Positions 28,305 to 38,753 of a stretch of DNA of 64,000 nt are shown here, in pieces; positions within the stretch are counted from its first letter, which is position 1, and the number at the start of each line of letters is the position of its first letter. The stretch lies in assembly GCA_902578805.1 (NCBI GenBank), contig CACHEH010000004.1, positions 1-64,000 on the forward strand, in the 5' to 3' direction. The DNA comes from an uncultured SAR116 cluster alpha proteobacterium. Its GTDB lineage: Bacteria; Pseudomonadota; Alphaproteobacteria; Puniceispirillales; Marisalimonadaceae. The notes below the pieces were generated by a model. The model was not told the origin of the DNA. It searched no databases and saw only the letters and a list, made by a program, of their open reading frames with translations. The position numbers and the translations under genes are program-made.

Positions 28305-29087
28305 CTATTTTTTAATTCTATAACTTTGAAAAACTAGTTGATCATTTAGGATTTTGTTTTTTACCTCTTCTAATGCGCCAGAAGCAAGATTTTTAATTTT
28401 AAACGGTCCAAAGGATACTCTAATCAAACGATTTACATTATATCCAAGATGATTCATAATTCTTCTCACTTCTCTGTTTTTTCCTTCTTTTATACCTAAA
28501 GTAAGCCAGGCATTACTGCCTTGCTGTTTATCTAATTTAGCATCTATTTTACCATATCTAATCCCATTTACTGTGATTCCATTTTTAAGCAACTCAAGAT
28601 CTTTTTTTATTACATAGCCATGTACTCTAACTTTATATTTTCTTAGCCAGCCAGTCGATGGTAATTCAAGCTTTCTTGCTAAATCACCGTCATTAGTAAG
28701 CAATAACAAACCTTCTGAGTCCATATCTAAACGACCAACGGAAATAAACCTAGAATTTGACGTTTCTTTTAATTTTTCAAAAATTGTAGGCCTACCCTCT
28801 GGATCATGGTTTGTTACTAAATATCCTCTTTGTTTATTGTAAAGCCATAACTTAGTTGCAATCTTTGTAGGTAAAGACTGATTATTAACTTCAATCTGAT
28901 CTTTTGAAGTTACATTTACACTGCATTTAAATAATATTTTATTATTTACCTTTACTTTGCCGTTTGTGATTAAACGTTCAGCTTCTCTTCTGGAACATAA
29001 ACCTGATCTTGCAATTACTTTTGCTATCCTGTCTGCCTTTGTACTTTCTGATAGTTTTGAATTAAAATTTTTGTAAATATTTTTCAT
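28305..29087 (-). CDS. RluB/RsuA-family pseudouridine synthase
   Basis: S4 domain RIAKVIARSGLCSRREAERLI; SVGRLDMDSEGLLLLTNDGDLARKL; IKEGKNREVRRIMNHLG. Confidence 0.92.
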   Translation of the reverse strand: MKNIYKNFNSKLSESTKADRIAKVIARSGLCSRREAERLITNGKVKVNNKILFKCSVNVTSKDQIEVNNQSLPTKIATKLWLYNKQRGYLVTNHDPEGRPTIFEKLKETSNSRFISVGRLDMDSEGLLLLTNDGDLARKLELPSTGWLRKYKVRVHGYVIKKDLELLKNGITVNGIRYGKIDAKLDKQQGSNAWLTLGIKEGKNREVRRIMNHLGYNVNRLIRVSFGPFKIKNLASGALEEVKNKILNDQLVFQSYRIKK

Positions 29088-29148
29088 AGTTCTGTATTAT
29101 AGGTTTTAATTACTATTAGCAAGATTACTGATAACAAAGGAAAAGAAA

Positions 29149-29601
29149 TTGGTTTATCAAATTGATTATATGAAATTAGCAATAAAAGAAGCTATTAAAG
29201 GAAGAAGAAAACAAGAGGTCCCTGTTGGTGCAATCATAGTAGATAAAAATGGGAATGTTATAGCTAAGGCACATAACTTAGTAGAAACTAGAAATGATTC
29301 GACAAGTCATGCAGAAAAACTAGTAATAGAAAAGGCCCTTAAAATCACAGGAAATAGATATTTAAATAATTATGATATTTGGGTAACATTAGAACCTTGT
29401 ATAATGTGTGCAAGTATTATTAAGCAAACAAGAATAAGACGTTTATATTATGGTTTGGAAGATAAAAAAGGTGGGGCTATAGATAATGGGGTTAGACTAT
29501 TTTCAGATGTCAACTACAAATCTAAATTAGAAATTTATTCAGGATTTTATGCTTCCAAATCACAAAAATTGCTAAAAGAATTTTTTAGAGATACTAGATA
29601 A
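29149..29601 (+). CDS. tadA: tRNA-specific adenosine deaminase TadA
   Basis: EVPVGAIIVD, DSTSHAEKLVI, VTLEPCIMCASII. In-frame ATG at 29170 is an alternative start. Confidence 0.9.
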   Translation: MVYQIDYMKLAIKEAIKGRRKQEVPVGAIIVDKNGNVIAKAHNLVETRNDSTSHAEKLVIEKALKITGNRYLNNYDIWVTLEPCIMCASIIKQTRIRRLYYGLEDKKGGAIDNGVRLFSDVNYKSKLEIYSGFYASKSQKLLKEFFRDTR

Positions 29602-29603
29602 TT

Positions 29604-30866
29604 TTAGAGTTTACCTATGTCTCTTCTATAAAATCCTTGCTTCCAATGAACAGTTTCCACAACGCCATATGCTTTTTGCCTACAATCTTGAACATTGTCC
29701 CCAATTGATGTTATTGATAAAACTCTTCCACCATCCGAAACAAGGTTTCCATTTTTATCTTTGCTAGTCCCTGAATGGAATATTGAAATTTCTGTCTCAT
29801 TGTCAAAATTGTTAAGTGGTGGCAGTAAAACTCCTTTGTCAAATTCCCCAGGATACCCCTTACTGGCTATTACCACAGTAATTGCATTTTGGGGAATGAA
29901 ATCGATAGTAATATCTTTGAGATTTTTTTTTATTGTTTTTTGAACAATACTAACCAAATCTGTATTCAAACGCGGAAGTACAACTTGAGTTTCAGGATCT
30001 CCAAATCTACAATTGAATTCAATTACTTTGGGTCCTTTATCAGTAATCATTATACCAGCATACAATATCCCTTCATATGGACAACCCTCTAATTTCATGC
30101 CATTAATTGTAGGAGTAATAATATTATTAAAAATTTCTTGATTTAAATTTTGATCTAAAGCTGGAGCAGGAGAAATAGCACCCATACCACCAGTATTAGG
30201 ACCTTCATCATTATCATAGGCTCTTTTGTGATCTTGGGCCGTCCCAATTAAAACTGCATTGTTACCATCAGAAACTGCAAATACACTTGCTTCAATACCA
30301 TTTATTCTTTCTTCTATTAAAATTGATTTTCCAGCATCACCAAATTTATTTTTTTGTAACATTTCTATTGATGCAGTAATAGCTTGATCAACTGTGTCAC
30401 ATACAACAACGCCCTTTCCAGCAGCGAGACCATCTGCTTTTACAACGCAATAACCATTTAAAAGATCTATTTGTTTTTTTGCAGTTTCGATATCAGTACA
30501 ATATTTAAATTTTGGTTGTGGAATATTGTGCCTTTTACAAAATTTTCTAGAAAAAGTTTTTGAACCCTCTAATTGAGCCGCTTTTTTTGAAGGCCCAAAT
30601 GCATTAATTCCTAATTTCAATAATTCATCTTTTAAACCTAGGACTAACGGTATTTCAGGGCCTATAAAAACAAAATCAGCTTCAATATCTATTGCTAACT
30701 TGCATTGCCCGGGAATGTCATCAGCAGCTATTGGGTAACATTGAGCAAATGTTTCAATTCCAGGATTGCCTGGAGCTACAACAAGTTTTGTTGTTAAAGG
30801 TGACTTAGATAATGATTTAGCAATGGCATGTTCTCTACCACCGCCACCTACCACTAAAATATTCAT
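29604..30866 (-). CDS. purD: Phosphoribosylamine-glycine ligase
   Basis: MNILVVGGGGREHAIAKSL, VKADGLAAGKGVVV, DHKRAYDNDEGPNTGGMGA, FNCRFGDPETQ. Confidence 0.96.
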   Translation of the reverse strand: MNILVVGGGGREHAIAKSLSKSPLTTKLVVAPGNPGIETFAQCYPIAADDIPGQCKLAIDIEADFVFIGPEIPLVLGLKDELLKLGINAFGPSKKAAQLEGSKTFSRKFCKRHNIPQPKFKYCTDIETAKKQIDLLNGYCVVKADGLAAGKGVVVCDTVDQAITASIEMLQKNKFGDAGKSILIEERINGIEASVFAVSDGNNAVLIGTAQDHKRAYDNDEGPNTGGMGAISPAPALDQNLNQEIFNNIITPTINGMKLEGCPYEGILYAGIMITDKGPKVIEFNCRFGDPETQVVLPRLNTDLVSIVQKTIKKNLKDITIDFIPQNAITVVIASKGYPGEFDKGVLLPPLNNFDNETEISIFHSGTSKDKNGNLVSDGGRVLSITSIGDNVQDCRQKAYGVVETVHWKQGFYRRDIGKL

Positions 30867-30951
30867 TAACTAATTACTCCAAAAGGCTTTAGATTTTTTG
30901 AAATATGGCATATTATTAATACATGATAAATAGAAATTTTTTTACAATCTA

Positions 30952-32289
30952 ATGAATACTGACACAAACAATCCTGTGTATTCTGTAGGCGAATTTTCAC
31001 ATGTAATTAAAAAGTTAGTCGAAACAAATTTTAGTTACGTTCGTATTAGAGGTGAAATTTCTCGTCCTTCATTTCCAGGATCAGGCCACATTTACTTTAC
31101 TCTAAAAGATACGGACGGCACAATTGCCGCAATCATTTGGAAATATACATTACCAAGGTTGTCAATAAAACCTGAAGAGGGTATGGAAGTCATTTGCACT
31201 GGAAAAGTCACTACTTTTGCTGGGCAATCTAAATATCAAATTATTGTGGAAAGTATAGAAGTTGCAGGAGAGGGAGCGCTTCTAAAAATGCTCGAGGATA
31301 GAAGAAAAAAACTTCTTAAAGAGGGTTTGTTTAAACTCGAATTTAAAAAACCAATACCCTATCTACCTGAAAAAATAGGTGTAATTACGAGTTCGTCAGG
31401 CGCTGTATTAAAAGATATCCTTCATAGGTTATCAGATCGTTTTCCTTCTCACGTTTATTTATGGCCAGTTGCAGTCCAAGGTGAAAAGTCTGCAGAACAA
31501 ATATCTAATGCAATTGACAAATTTAATGAATTAACAGATGAAACTAATATTAAAAAACCTGACCTCCTTATAGTTGCAAGAGGAGGTGGCAGCTTAGAAG
31601 ATTTATGGTCATTTAATGAAGAAATTGTTGTTAGGTCAGTATTTAAAAGCTCCATCCCAATTATATCAGCTGTAGGTCACGAAACTGATACAACATTGAT
31701 TGACTTTGTGTCTGACTTAAGAGCTCCAACACCAACAGCAGCAGCTGAAATGGCAGTTCCAGTAAGAGAGGAATTATTAGCAAGAATTGATGAAATAAAT
31801 TTAAGATTCAAAATGTCTTTTAATAACAAGTTCAATAATAACAAAGATCGTCTTATAAACCTTATTAGATTATTAGGTAATCCTGATCAGATTTTTTATA
31901 ATAAAGCTCAAAAGTTAGATTTTACATACAAAGATATTGAAAATTTATTTAAAGGTATTTTTATGGATAAAAAAAATCAAATCACTCAACACTCTCAGAG
32001 GTTAGTTCCACCAAAAGTTTTGATAAGTAATTTACTTTCAAAACAACAACTTTTTGAAACTAAGTTTAAAAATTATCTTCAAAACATAATTAATATGAAA
32101 GAAACAAAATTAAATTCATTAGATAAGTTACTTGAGGCTTCAAGTTTCAATAGGGTTCTTGAAAGGGGATTTTCTCTTGTAATTAATGATGAAGGTAAAC
32201 CAATTAAACTTAGCAGTCAGGCCCCAAAAAATTCTAATGTAAAAATTAAGTTTTCAGACGAAATAAGATCAGCAAAATTGGATAAATAA
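30952..32289 (+). CDS. xseA: Exodeoxyribonuclease VII large subunit
   Basis: YSVGEFSHVIKKLVE, IRGEISRPSFPGSGHIYFTLKD, ARGGGSLEDLWSFNEE, SAVGHETDTTLIDFVSDLRAPTPTAAAE. Confidence 0.96.
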   Translation: MNTDTNNPVYSVGEFSHVIKKLVETNFSYVRIRGEISRPSFPGSGHIYFTLKDTDGTIAAIIWKYTLPRLSIKPEEGMEVICTGKVTTFAGQSKYQIIVESIEVAGEGALLKMLEDRRKKLLKEGLFKLEFKKPIPYLPEKIGVITSSSGAVLKDILHRLSDRFPSHVYLWPVAVQGEKSAEQISNAIDKFNELTDETNIKKPDLLIVARGGGSLEDLWSFNEEIVVRSVFKSSIPIISAVGHETDTTLIDFVSDLRAPTPTAAAEMAVPVREELLARIDEINLRFKMSFNNKFNNNKDRLINLIRLLGNPDQIFYNKAQKLDFTYKDIENLFKGIFMDKKNQITQHSQRLVPPKVLISNLLSKQQLFETKFKNYLQNIINMKETKLNSLDKLLEASSFNRVLERGFSLVINDEGKPIKLSSQAPKNSNVKIKFSDEIRSAKLDK

Positions 32290-32303
32290 ATTTTAGTTTC
32301 ATT

Positions 32304-33191
32304 CTATTTACCCCATCGTCTATGAGCCCAGAGCCATTGTTCTGGTTTATCTAATATCCATTCTTCTATCCTTCTTGAAATTAATCTAGTTATTTCGTAT
32401 ACAGCTTTATTTTTATCTAAATCTTTTGGAAACATAAGTTTATCTTCAACACTTAATTTAAACTTTATACCCTTAAGACGTTCTATTCTAACCATATAAA
32501 TTGGAACATTCCATTTTACTGCCATAACTGCAGCAGCCTGAGGTGTTGGTGTTTCAATTCCAAAAAAAGGAACCATAATACCTTCTCTTAAAAGTTGGTC
32601 TCCTGTTAGCCCAATAATTTCACCGTTTTTAATTTTGCTAGCCATGCCAATAGCCGCAAGACGACCTTTTCTGTAAAAATCAGCATTAGCGTCTTTATTT
32701 CTATAAATTTGTATTTTATTTAATATCCAATTATTTATAGGTCTAAAAACATACCCAGCGCGTCTTCCAGCTAGATCTCCAACTCTTAGAAGGAATTCCC
32801 AATTACCCATATGTGCTCCAACAAGAATGGCAGGACCCTTTTTTATTTTTTCTAAACCTTCAGTTTCTAAATTACCTAATGAAATTAAACTATTAATATG
32901 TGGCATTTCACCAATTGTTTGTCCAAGCATAAACCAGTGTTGTGATGCAAGCTTATTGATCTCTTTACTTGATTTTTTAGGGAAGACAATTTTTAGATGT
33001 TTTTTTACACGTCTATTATAAGAAGTAAGAGGAGCAATTAAGTACATTAATACACCACATGAATAAGATGAAATTTTAAAAGGAAGTATTCTAAGTATTA
33101 TAAATAGTGGAATCGCCAATCCTGCGACTATAGGATCATGAATATATCTATCAAATATTTTTTTAATGCGATAAATAAAATGATTCAGCAT
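32304..33191 (-). CDS. Lipid A biosynthesis acyltransferase (LpxL/HtrB family)
   Basis: GPAILVGAHMGNWE, YVFRPINN, EIIGLTGDQLLREGIMVPFFG, PEQWLWAHRRW. Confidence 0.9.
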   Translation of the reverse strand: MLNHFIYRIKKIFDRYIHDPIVAGLAIPLFIILRILPFKISSYSCGVLMYLIAPLTSYNRRVKKHLKIVFPKKSSKEINKLASQHWFMLGQTIGEMPHINSLISLGNLETEGLEKIKKGPAILVGAHMGNWEFLLRVGDLAGRRAGYVFRPINNWILNKIQIYRNKDANADFYRKGRLAAIGMASKIKNGEIIGLTGDQLLREGIMVPFFGIETPTPQAAAVMAVKWNVPIYMVRIERLKGIKFKLSVEDKLMFPKDLDKNKAVYEITRLISRRIEEWILDKPEQWLWAHRRWGK

Positions 33192-34185
33192 TTAGTTTTT
33201 CCATAAGAAATGACTTTAATCTAGATTTATCTTTAAGACTTAGATGCATTTCAATTGAAAGCACATGTATTAATTTGTTTTTATTGTTTATTTTGACATA
33301 GTCCTTTTCTGTAGTAATAAGTTCCAAGTTTTGTTTTGTTGCTGTTAAAATTAATTTATTAATGTCTTGGTGATTATAATTATAATGATCGGGAAATGAT
33401 TTTGTAAAAGAAATATCATATCCATTCTCATTAAGTGTTTGATAAAATTTATTAGGATTCCCTAATCCACAAAATGCAAATAGTTTTTTATTTTGTATTT
33501 TTGGCGCATTAATTACTCTAGTTTTTGTTTCAATTATAGGTATGTTGAAAATTTTGAATAGATTTATATCATTTATTTTGTTACTACCAGTAATTACGAT
33601 TCTGTCAACACCTTTTATCCCTGATTTTAAAGTCTGTCTTAATGGCCCTGCAGGTAAACAAAGTTTGTTTCCAAATTTAAGATTTTTATCTACTAGCAAA
33701 AATCTAATATCATGATTTAATTGATTATTTTGTAATCCATCATCCATTATTATAACATTAAATTTTTTTTTATGTTTTTCTATAAATTTAGCGCCTAAAC
33801 TTCTATTTTTTGAAATAATTGTAGTTCCAATTTTACTCAACAATAGAGCCTCATCACCAATATCATTATATGTGTGCGATTTATTTACTTCAATAGGCCC
33901 TTTATGTGTGCCTTTATAACCTCTTGTTAAAAAAACAGGATTGTAACCTAACTCTCTTAAAATTTTGAAAGTATATATTGCATAAGGTGTTTTGCCCGTA
34001 CCACCCACTGTAAGGTTACCAACGCAAACTACTTTCAATTTAGAATTGTATACTTTTGTAAATAAGGATTTAAGTCTGTTAAACAATATCCATAAAATAG
34101 AAAGTGGAAAAAGGATTATTGATTTTATTTTTGAATTTATACTATCTTCATACCAAAATTTTGGTGTTATCAACATATCACGCAA
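33163..34185 (-). CDS. lpxK: Tetraacyldisaccharide 4'-kinase
   Basis: VVCVGNLTVGGTGKTP, LTRGYKG, VIIMDDGLQN, LFAFCGLGNPNKF, TTEKDYVKI. Confidence 0.92.
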   Translation of the reverse strand: MRDMLITPKFWYEDSINSKIKSIILFPLSILWILFNRLKSLFTKVYNSKLKVVCVGNLTVGGTGKTPYAIYTFKILRELGYNPVFLTRGYKGTHKGPIEVNKSHTYNDIGDEALLLSKIGTTIISKNRSLGAKFIEKHKKKFNVIIMDDGLQNNQLNHDIRFLLVDKNLKFGNKLCLPAGPLRQTLKSGIKGVDRIVITGSNKINDINLFKIFNIPIIETKTRVINAPKIQNKKLFAFCGLGNPNKFYQTLNENGYDISFTKSFPDHYNYNHQDINKLILTATKQNLELITTEKDYVKINNKNKLIHVLSIEMHLSLKDKSRLKSFLMEKLNAESFYLSH

Positions 34186-35509
34186 CGTCTATCTTTTTAT
34201 ATTTATTTAATAATTCAATTAAATTTATACTAGCTTCATCTGCTCGTTGTTGGGAATAACCTGATGCAATTAGACTATTTTTACCCATATCCTCTAATCG
34301 CTCAGAATTGCTAAGTAATTCAATTACATTATCTAAAAAAGTTTCATTCATACTTGGTCCTTTTTCAATTTGTATAGCTCCACCAGACCAAACAAGATCT
34401 TTAATTTGAGCGTCACATTTCTCAGAGTGAGGACCCATAATTACTGGTTTACCAAATTGCGATGCCTCTGATGGACTATGCCCCCCCACTGATACCATTG
34501 ATCCAGCAACGTAAACTAAATCTGAAACTTCTATTAATGATCCCATTTCACCCATTGTATCTGCAAGGTAGAAAATATCGTTTCTTGATGGAAGCTCACC
34601 TTTACTTCTTGATTTAATATCAAAGCCAGCTGATTTAATTCGATTTTTTATACTTAAACTTCTATTTATATGTCTAGGTGCAATTATGATTAAAATATTA
34701 TCCTGAGATTTTTGTCTTAGGCGATCAGCTAATTTTATCATTAACTCTTCTTCTCCAGGATGAGTTGAGGCAGCAAGTAATAATTTTTTTCTTACTAAGT
34801 TCTTTTTTAATTTGAATACATAATTATTATCAATAGGTGGTTTTTCAGCTATTGATTTAAGGCTTGTTAAACTTTTTACATTTTTAGCACCCAATTTTTT
34901 AAATAAAGCTTCTTGTTTAGGATCAACAGCGAAAACATGGTCGACTTTACTGAAAATTTTTTTTGCTAAAAAATATCCTAACCCTGTCCAAAAACGAGCA
35001 GATTTATTTGACATTTGTGAAGATGCTAAAATAGTAGGTATATTTGATCTTGCCGTTAAATATATTAAATTAGGCCAAAAATCTGATTCCATAAAAACGG
35101 CCATATTTGGTTTCCATTGTTTTAAAAAATTTGAAACAAATTTAGGATGATCATATGGATGAAATTGATGTATCGCAGGCAAACCTTTTTTTATTTTGTC
35201 TTTGATTAATTTTGCAGCAGAAACTGTGTTAGTTGTTAATAAAAAATATTCTTTTTTATTACTGCCATAGCCATGTTTCTTCATCGAGTTAGCAAGAGCT
35301 AATGCAGCTACAGATTCTCCCACACTAGTTCCGTGTAACCACACAATGGTTCCGTCAGGTCTAGGTTTCTTTGAAATTCCATATCTTTCGTTAATTCTAT
35401 GTTTATCTTCTTTCCCTTTTTTTTTTCGTCCTTCTAAATATTTTGGTAAAAAAAAATTTATTATGCCCCATAAAAAATTATATATATTTAGCGTCATTTT
35501 TTGATCCAA
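34178..35509 (-). CDS. waaA: 3-deoxy-D-manno-octulosonic acid transferase
   Basis: ERYG...RPDGTIVWLHGTSVGES, MESDFWPNLI, ASTHPGEE, APRHINR, SVGGHSPSEASQFGKPVIMGPH. Confidence 0.92.
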   Translation of the reverse strand: MDQKMTLNIYNFLWGIINFFLPKYLEGRKKKGKEDKHRINERYGISKKPRPDGTIVWLHGTSVGESVAALALANSMKKHGYGSNKKEYFLLTTNTVSAAKLIKDKIKKGLPAIHQFHPYDHPKFVSNFLKQWKPNMAVFMESDFWPNLIYLTARSNIPTILASSQMSNKSARFWTGLGYFLAKKIFSKVDHVFAVDPKQEALFKKLGAKNVKSLTSLKSIAEKPPIDNNYVFKLKKNLVRKKLLLAASTHPGEEELMIKLADRLRQKSQDNILIIIAPRHINRSLSIKNRIKSAGFDIKSRSKGELPSRNDIFYLADTMGEMGSLIEVSDLVYVAGSMVSVGGHSPSEASQFGKPVIMGPHSEKCDAQIKDLVWSGGAIQIEKGPSMNETFLDNVIELLSNSERLEDMGKNSLIASGYSQQRADEASINLIELLNKYKKIDVA

Positions 35510-35525
35510 TAAATTATATTAACTC

Positions 35526-36197
35526 TCAATTTATTTTTACTTCTATCATTTTTGTAAGTCGTATAATCTCATTTTCGAGATTTTGTCTTTCGAGTTCAAG
35601 TTTATCTATATTAATATTTTTTTTAATTTTAATTGGTTTCCCAAAGCAATACATACCTTTTGAAAATGGATATGGTAAAACAAAATTGTCCCATGAGTTT
35701 ATTGTTTTATATTTTTTAGTAGTCCATACCAAAGGGATTATAGGGGTATTTGTAATTTGTGCTAATTTTATAATACCCTCCTTAACTTGTTCTTTTGGTC
35801 CTTTTGGACCATCGGGTGTGATAGCAATACTTTCTCCTGATTGTAAACGTTTTACCATTTTTCTAAAAGCTAGCATTCCTCCTCTTTTTGAAGAACCAAG
35901 AATTACATTTATACCAAGATATTTAAATGCTAAAGAGGTAATCATTCCGTCAGAGTGACTTGATTGAAGAGCATTTATGACTCTGTTTCTTGGTAAAAGA
36001 TGTGGACCTAAAAATAACTTATTATGCCAACAGCAAAAAATATATTTATTTTGATTATTGAATATTGTGGATTTCTTGCTTTGTTCAAAATATTCCCACC
36101 GAATAGAACGCGCAATTAGGTTTGATATATAATAAAAAATGAAACCAACAAATTTTTGGCCTATACTAGTTTTGCTGAAATGTTTAAAAATACGCAT
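35526..36197 (-). CDS. DUF374-type lysophospholipid acyltransferase-like protein
   Basis: IFCCWHNKL, SSHSDGMITSLAFKYLG, GSSKRGGMLAFRKMVK, AITPDGPKGPKEQVKEGI. Confidence 0.87.
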   Translation of the reverse strand: MRIFKHFSKTSIGQKFVGFIFYYISNLIARSIRWEYFEQSKKSTIFNNQNKYIFCCWHNKLFLGPHLLPRNRVINALQSSHSDGMITSLAFKYLGINVILGSSKRGGMLAFRKMVKRLQSGESIAITPDGPKGPKEQVKEGIIKLAQITNTPIIPLVWTTKKYKTINSWDNFVLPYPFSKGMYCFGKPIKIKKNINIDKLELERQNLENEIIRLTKMIEVKIN

Positions 36198-36326
36198 TTA
36201 AAAAACCAAATTACTTCACTTATTTGAAATTGAGTTTTAAATTAAAATTACACAAAACTAAATAACTATCTATACAAATAATTTATATTATAAGTTAAAA
36301 TAAAAAATATATTAAATTGGATTGAT

Positions 36327-38084
36327 ATGAAAAAAAAACAAATAATTACAGACATCAATAAAAATATAATTAAAAATTTTTATAATGACTTTGTTTTTAA
36401 ATATAAAATAGATATTATTTTTGCATTTATTTTGTTGATCATAGTAGCATGTACTTCGTCAATCTACCCTTACTTAATACAGTTAGTATTTGATGGCTTA
36501 TTAAAAGTTGAAAATTTTGAATGGATTATTTTGCCTTTTGTCATTGCCTTTGTTGCAATTATAAGAGGTGTAGCAATGTTTTTTCAAATTCGTCAAGTAT
36601 CAAAGATATCATTATCTATTTCTTTAGATGTTCAAAAAAAACTGACTAAGCATTTGATAAATGCAGACTTAAATGAACTAAATAAACTCTCTTCAGGTAA
36701 TCACGTATCTAGGATTATGAATGATGTTGTTTTAATCCGTGATGGTTTTGAAAGAACTATAAATAATCTAATAAGGGACGTTTTTACAATTTTAGCATTG
36801 TTCTCTTACCTCATGTGGTTAGACTGGCTTTTATCAATATTAGTCGTCATTATTTATCCTTTAGCGCTAAAACCCATAGTCAAAATTGGTAAAAAACAAA
36901 ATATAATTGCAACAATTCTCCAAGAACAAATGGAAACAGTAACTTCAACATTAACTGAAATGCTTCAAGGCATAAGGATGGTAAAATCATATAATTTAGA
37001 AAATATGGAGATAAATAGATCGGAAAGTGTGTTGAATTCATTATTTAAAAAAACCTTCAATCTAATAATCGGACGGGCAAAGATTTTACCTATCTTAGAG
37101 ATTTTAGGAGGTGTTGCTGCCGCTAGTGTTATAGGATTAGCAAGCTACAGAGTTTCTATTGGAGAGTTAACGCCTGGGAGTGTTGTTGGTTATATCACAG
37201 GATTATTAATGATTGCCCAACCTGCAAGGGCTTTAGGAACATTTAATACAGTTTTGCAAGAGGCTCTTTCAGCACTAGAGAGAATTTACAAACAATTAAA
37301 CATATATCCTAAAGTAAGAAGTTTATCATCTGCACCTGATATAAAAATAAACAGAAATAAACCACCTGAAATAATTTTTAAAAATGTAAGTTTTTCTTAT
37401 GACAATAGAAACAAGGTTTTAAATAATATTAATTTTGTTGCAAAACCAGGTTCCAAAGTTGCATTAGTTGGACAAAGTGGAGCTGGAAAGTCAACAATTA
37501 TTAATTTAATTTCCAGATTTTATGATCCTTCAAATGGGGATATTAAAATTAATGAAGTAAATATAAAGAATATAAATTTAAGTTCACTTCGAAATAATAT
37601 TTCATTAGTTGGTCAAGAAACTATAATTTATAATAAAAGTTTTCTAGATAATATTAGGTTTGGCAACTTAAACGCTACAGATTTAAAAGTTAAAAAAGCC
37701 GCAAAGAATGCAGATATTGATAAATTTATAAATAATTCTTTGAATGGTTATAATACTATAGTTGGAGAAAGTGGTAATACTTTATCAGGCGGGCAAAAGC
37801 AACGTGTTTCAATTGCTAGAGCTATTTTAAAAGATGCGCCAATTTTACTTTTAGACGAAGCTACAAGTTCACTTGATGCAGAAACTGAGAATGAGATTAA
37901 CAAAACACTTGAAAAATTGACTAAGAACAAAACTACTATTACGATTGCTCACAAATTATCGACTATTGTAAATTGTGATCAAATAATTCTACTTAATAAA
38001 GGTAAAATAGTTGATGCTGGAAGCCACAAAGAGTTAATAAAAAGTTCTGAGTTATACAAGAAACTTTGCACTATAGGAATTTAA
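36327..38084 (+). CDS. MsbA-like ABC transporter, fused TMD-NBD
   Basis: Six TM-like helices, Walker A LVGQSGAGKSTI, signature SGGQKQRVSIARA, Walker B LLLDEATSSLD. Confidence 0.92.
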   Translation: MKKKQIITDINKNIIKNFYNDFVFKYKIDIIFAFILLIIVACTSSIYPYLIQLVFDGLLKVENFEWIILPFVIAFVAIIRGVAMFFQIRQVSKISLSISLDVQKKLTKHLINADLNELNKLSSGNHVSRIMNDVVLIRDGFERTINNLIRDVFTILALFSYLMWLDWLLSILVVIIYPLALKPIVKIGKKQNIIATILQEQMETVTSTLTEMLQGIRMVKSYNLENMEINRSESVLNSLFKKTFNLIIGRAKILPILEILGGVAAASVIGLASYRVSIGELTPGSVVGYITGLLMIAQPARALGTFNTVLQEALSALERIYKQLNIYPKVRSLSSAPDIKINRNKPPEIIFKNVSFSYDNRNKVLNNINFVAKPGSKVALVGQSGAGKSTIINLISRFYDPSNGDIKINEVNIKNINLSSLRNNISLVGQETIIYNKSFLDNIRFGNLNATDLKVKKAAKNADIDKFINNSLNGYNTIVGESGNTLSGGQKQRVSIARAILKDAPILLLDEATSSLDAETENEINKTLEKLTKNKTTITIAHKLSTIVNCDQIILLNKGKIVDAGSHKELIKSSELYKKLCTIGI

Positions 38085-38090
38085 AAAAAA

Positions 38091-38753
38091 CTATTCTCTT
38101 TTCAAAAAATCATCTAAAAATCTATTAACCCACCAGACAGATTGAAAATTATTTTCCAATTTTTCTGGATTATACTTTTCTTTGACCCAGTCAATAAACT
38201 TCATTTTATTTTGTTTATATTGTTTTGAATATTCTTCAACAAAACTATCTAATACACCTGGTTTGGCCCATTTTAAGTGAAGATATTTCCAAGATAGTTG
38301 TTTTTTAGCAATATGAGGATGTTCTTTTTTGTAAATTAGCATGTATAAAGCACACATTATGCCAGCCCTATCAGCGCCTGATTTGCAATGTATTAAAGCT
38401 GGATATTCAATAGATTTAAATAATTTTTCAGCTTTAAATATCATATCTTTTTCTGGAGCAGCGCGAGATCTTGCTCTAAAGTCAATTAATTTTATATTGT
38501 ATTTTTCGCAAGCCTCGTTTTCTAACAACCAGCCACCATCTTTTCTAACACCTCTAAGATTTATAATGGTTTTTATTCCGAGTTTACCATAGTGCTTTAT
38601 TCTAAACGGTGTTGGCATATTTGATCTATATAATTTTTCATCAATTTGATAAAAATTGTGATAACAAAATCTCAAAAATCCGTGATCTTTTACAATCATG
38701 TCGAACCAAGCTAGAATTCTGTTAAATTTTATTTTATCTGATGTGTTTATCAA
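38091..38753 (-). CDS. Dual-specificity/tyrosine phosphatase-family protein
   Basis: P-loop HCKSGADRAG (HCx5R); LYRSNMPTPFRIKHYGKLGIKTIINLRG. Confidence 0.82.
   Translation of the reverse strand: MINTSDKIKFNRILAWFDMIVKDHGFLRFCYHNFYQIDEKLYRSNMPTPFRIKHYGKLGIKTIINLRGVRKDGGWLLENEACEKYNIKLIDFRARSRAAPEKDMIFKAEKLFKSIEYPALIHCKSGADRAGIMCALYMLIYKKEHPHIAKKQLSWKYLHLKWAKPGVLDSFVEEYSKQYKQNKMKFIDWVKEKYNPEKLENNFQSVWWVNRFLDDFLKRE

Noticed and set aside
35443-35958. 171-aa plus-strand ORF across waaA and the DUF374 gene
   Set aside because: Opposite strand to two well-supported genes; composition is that of a shadow ORF.
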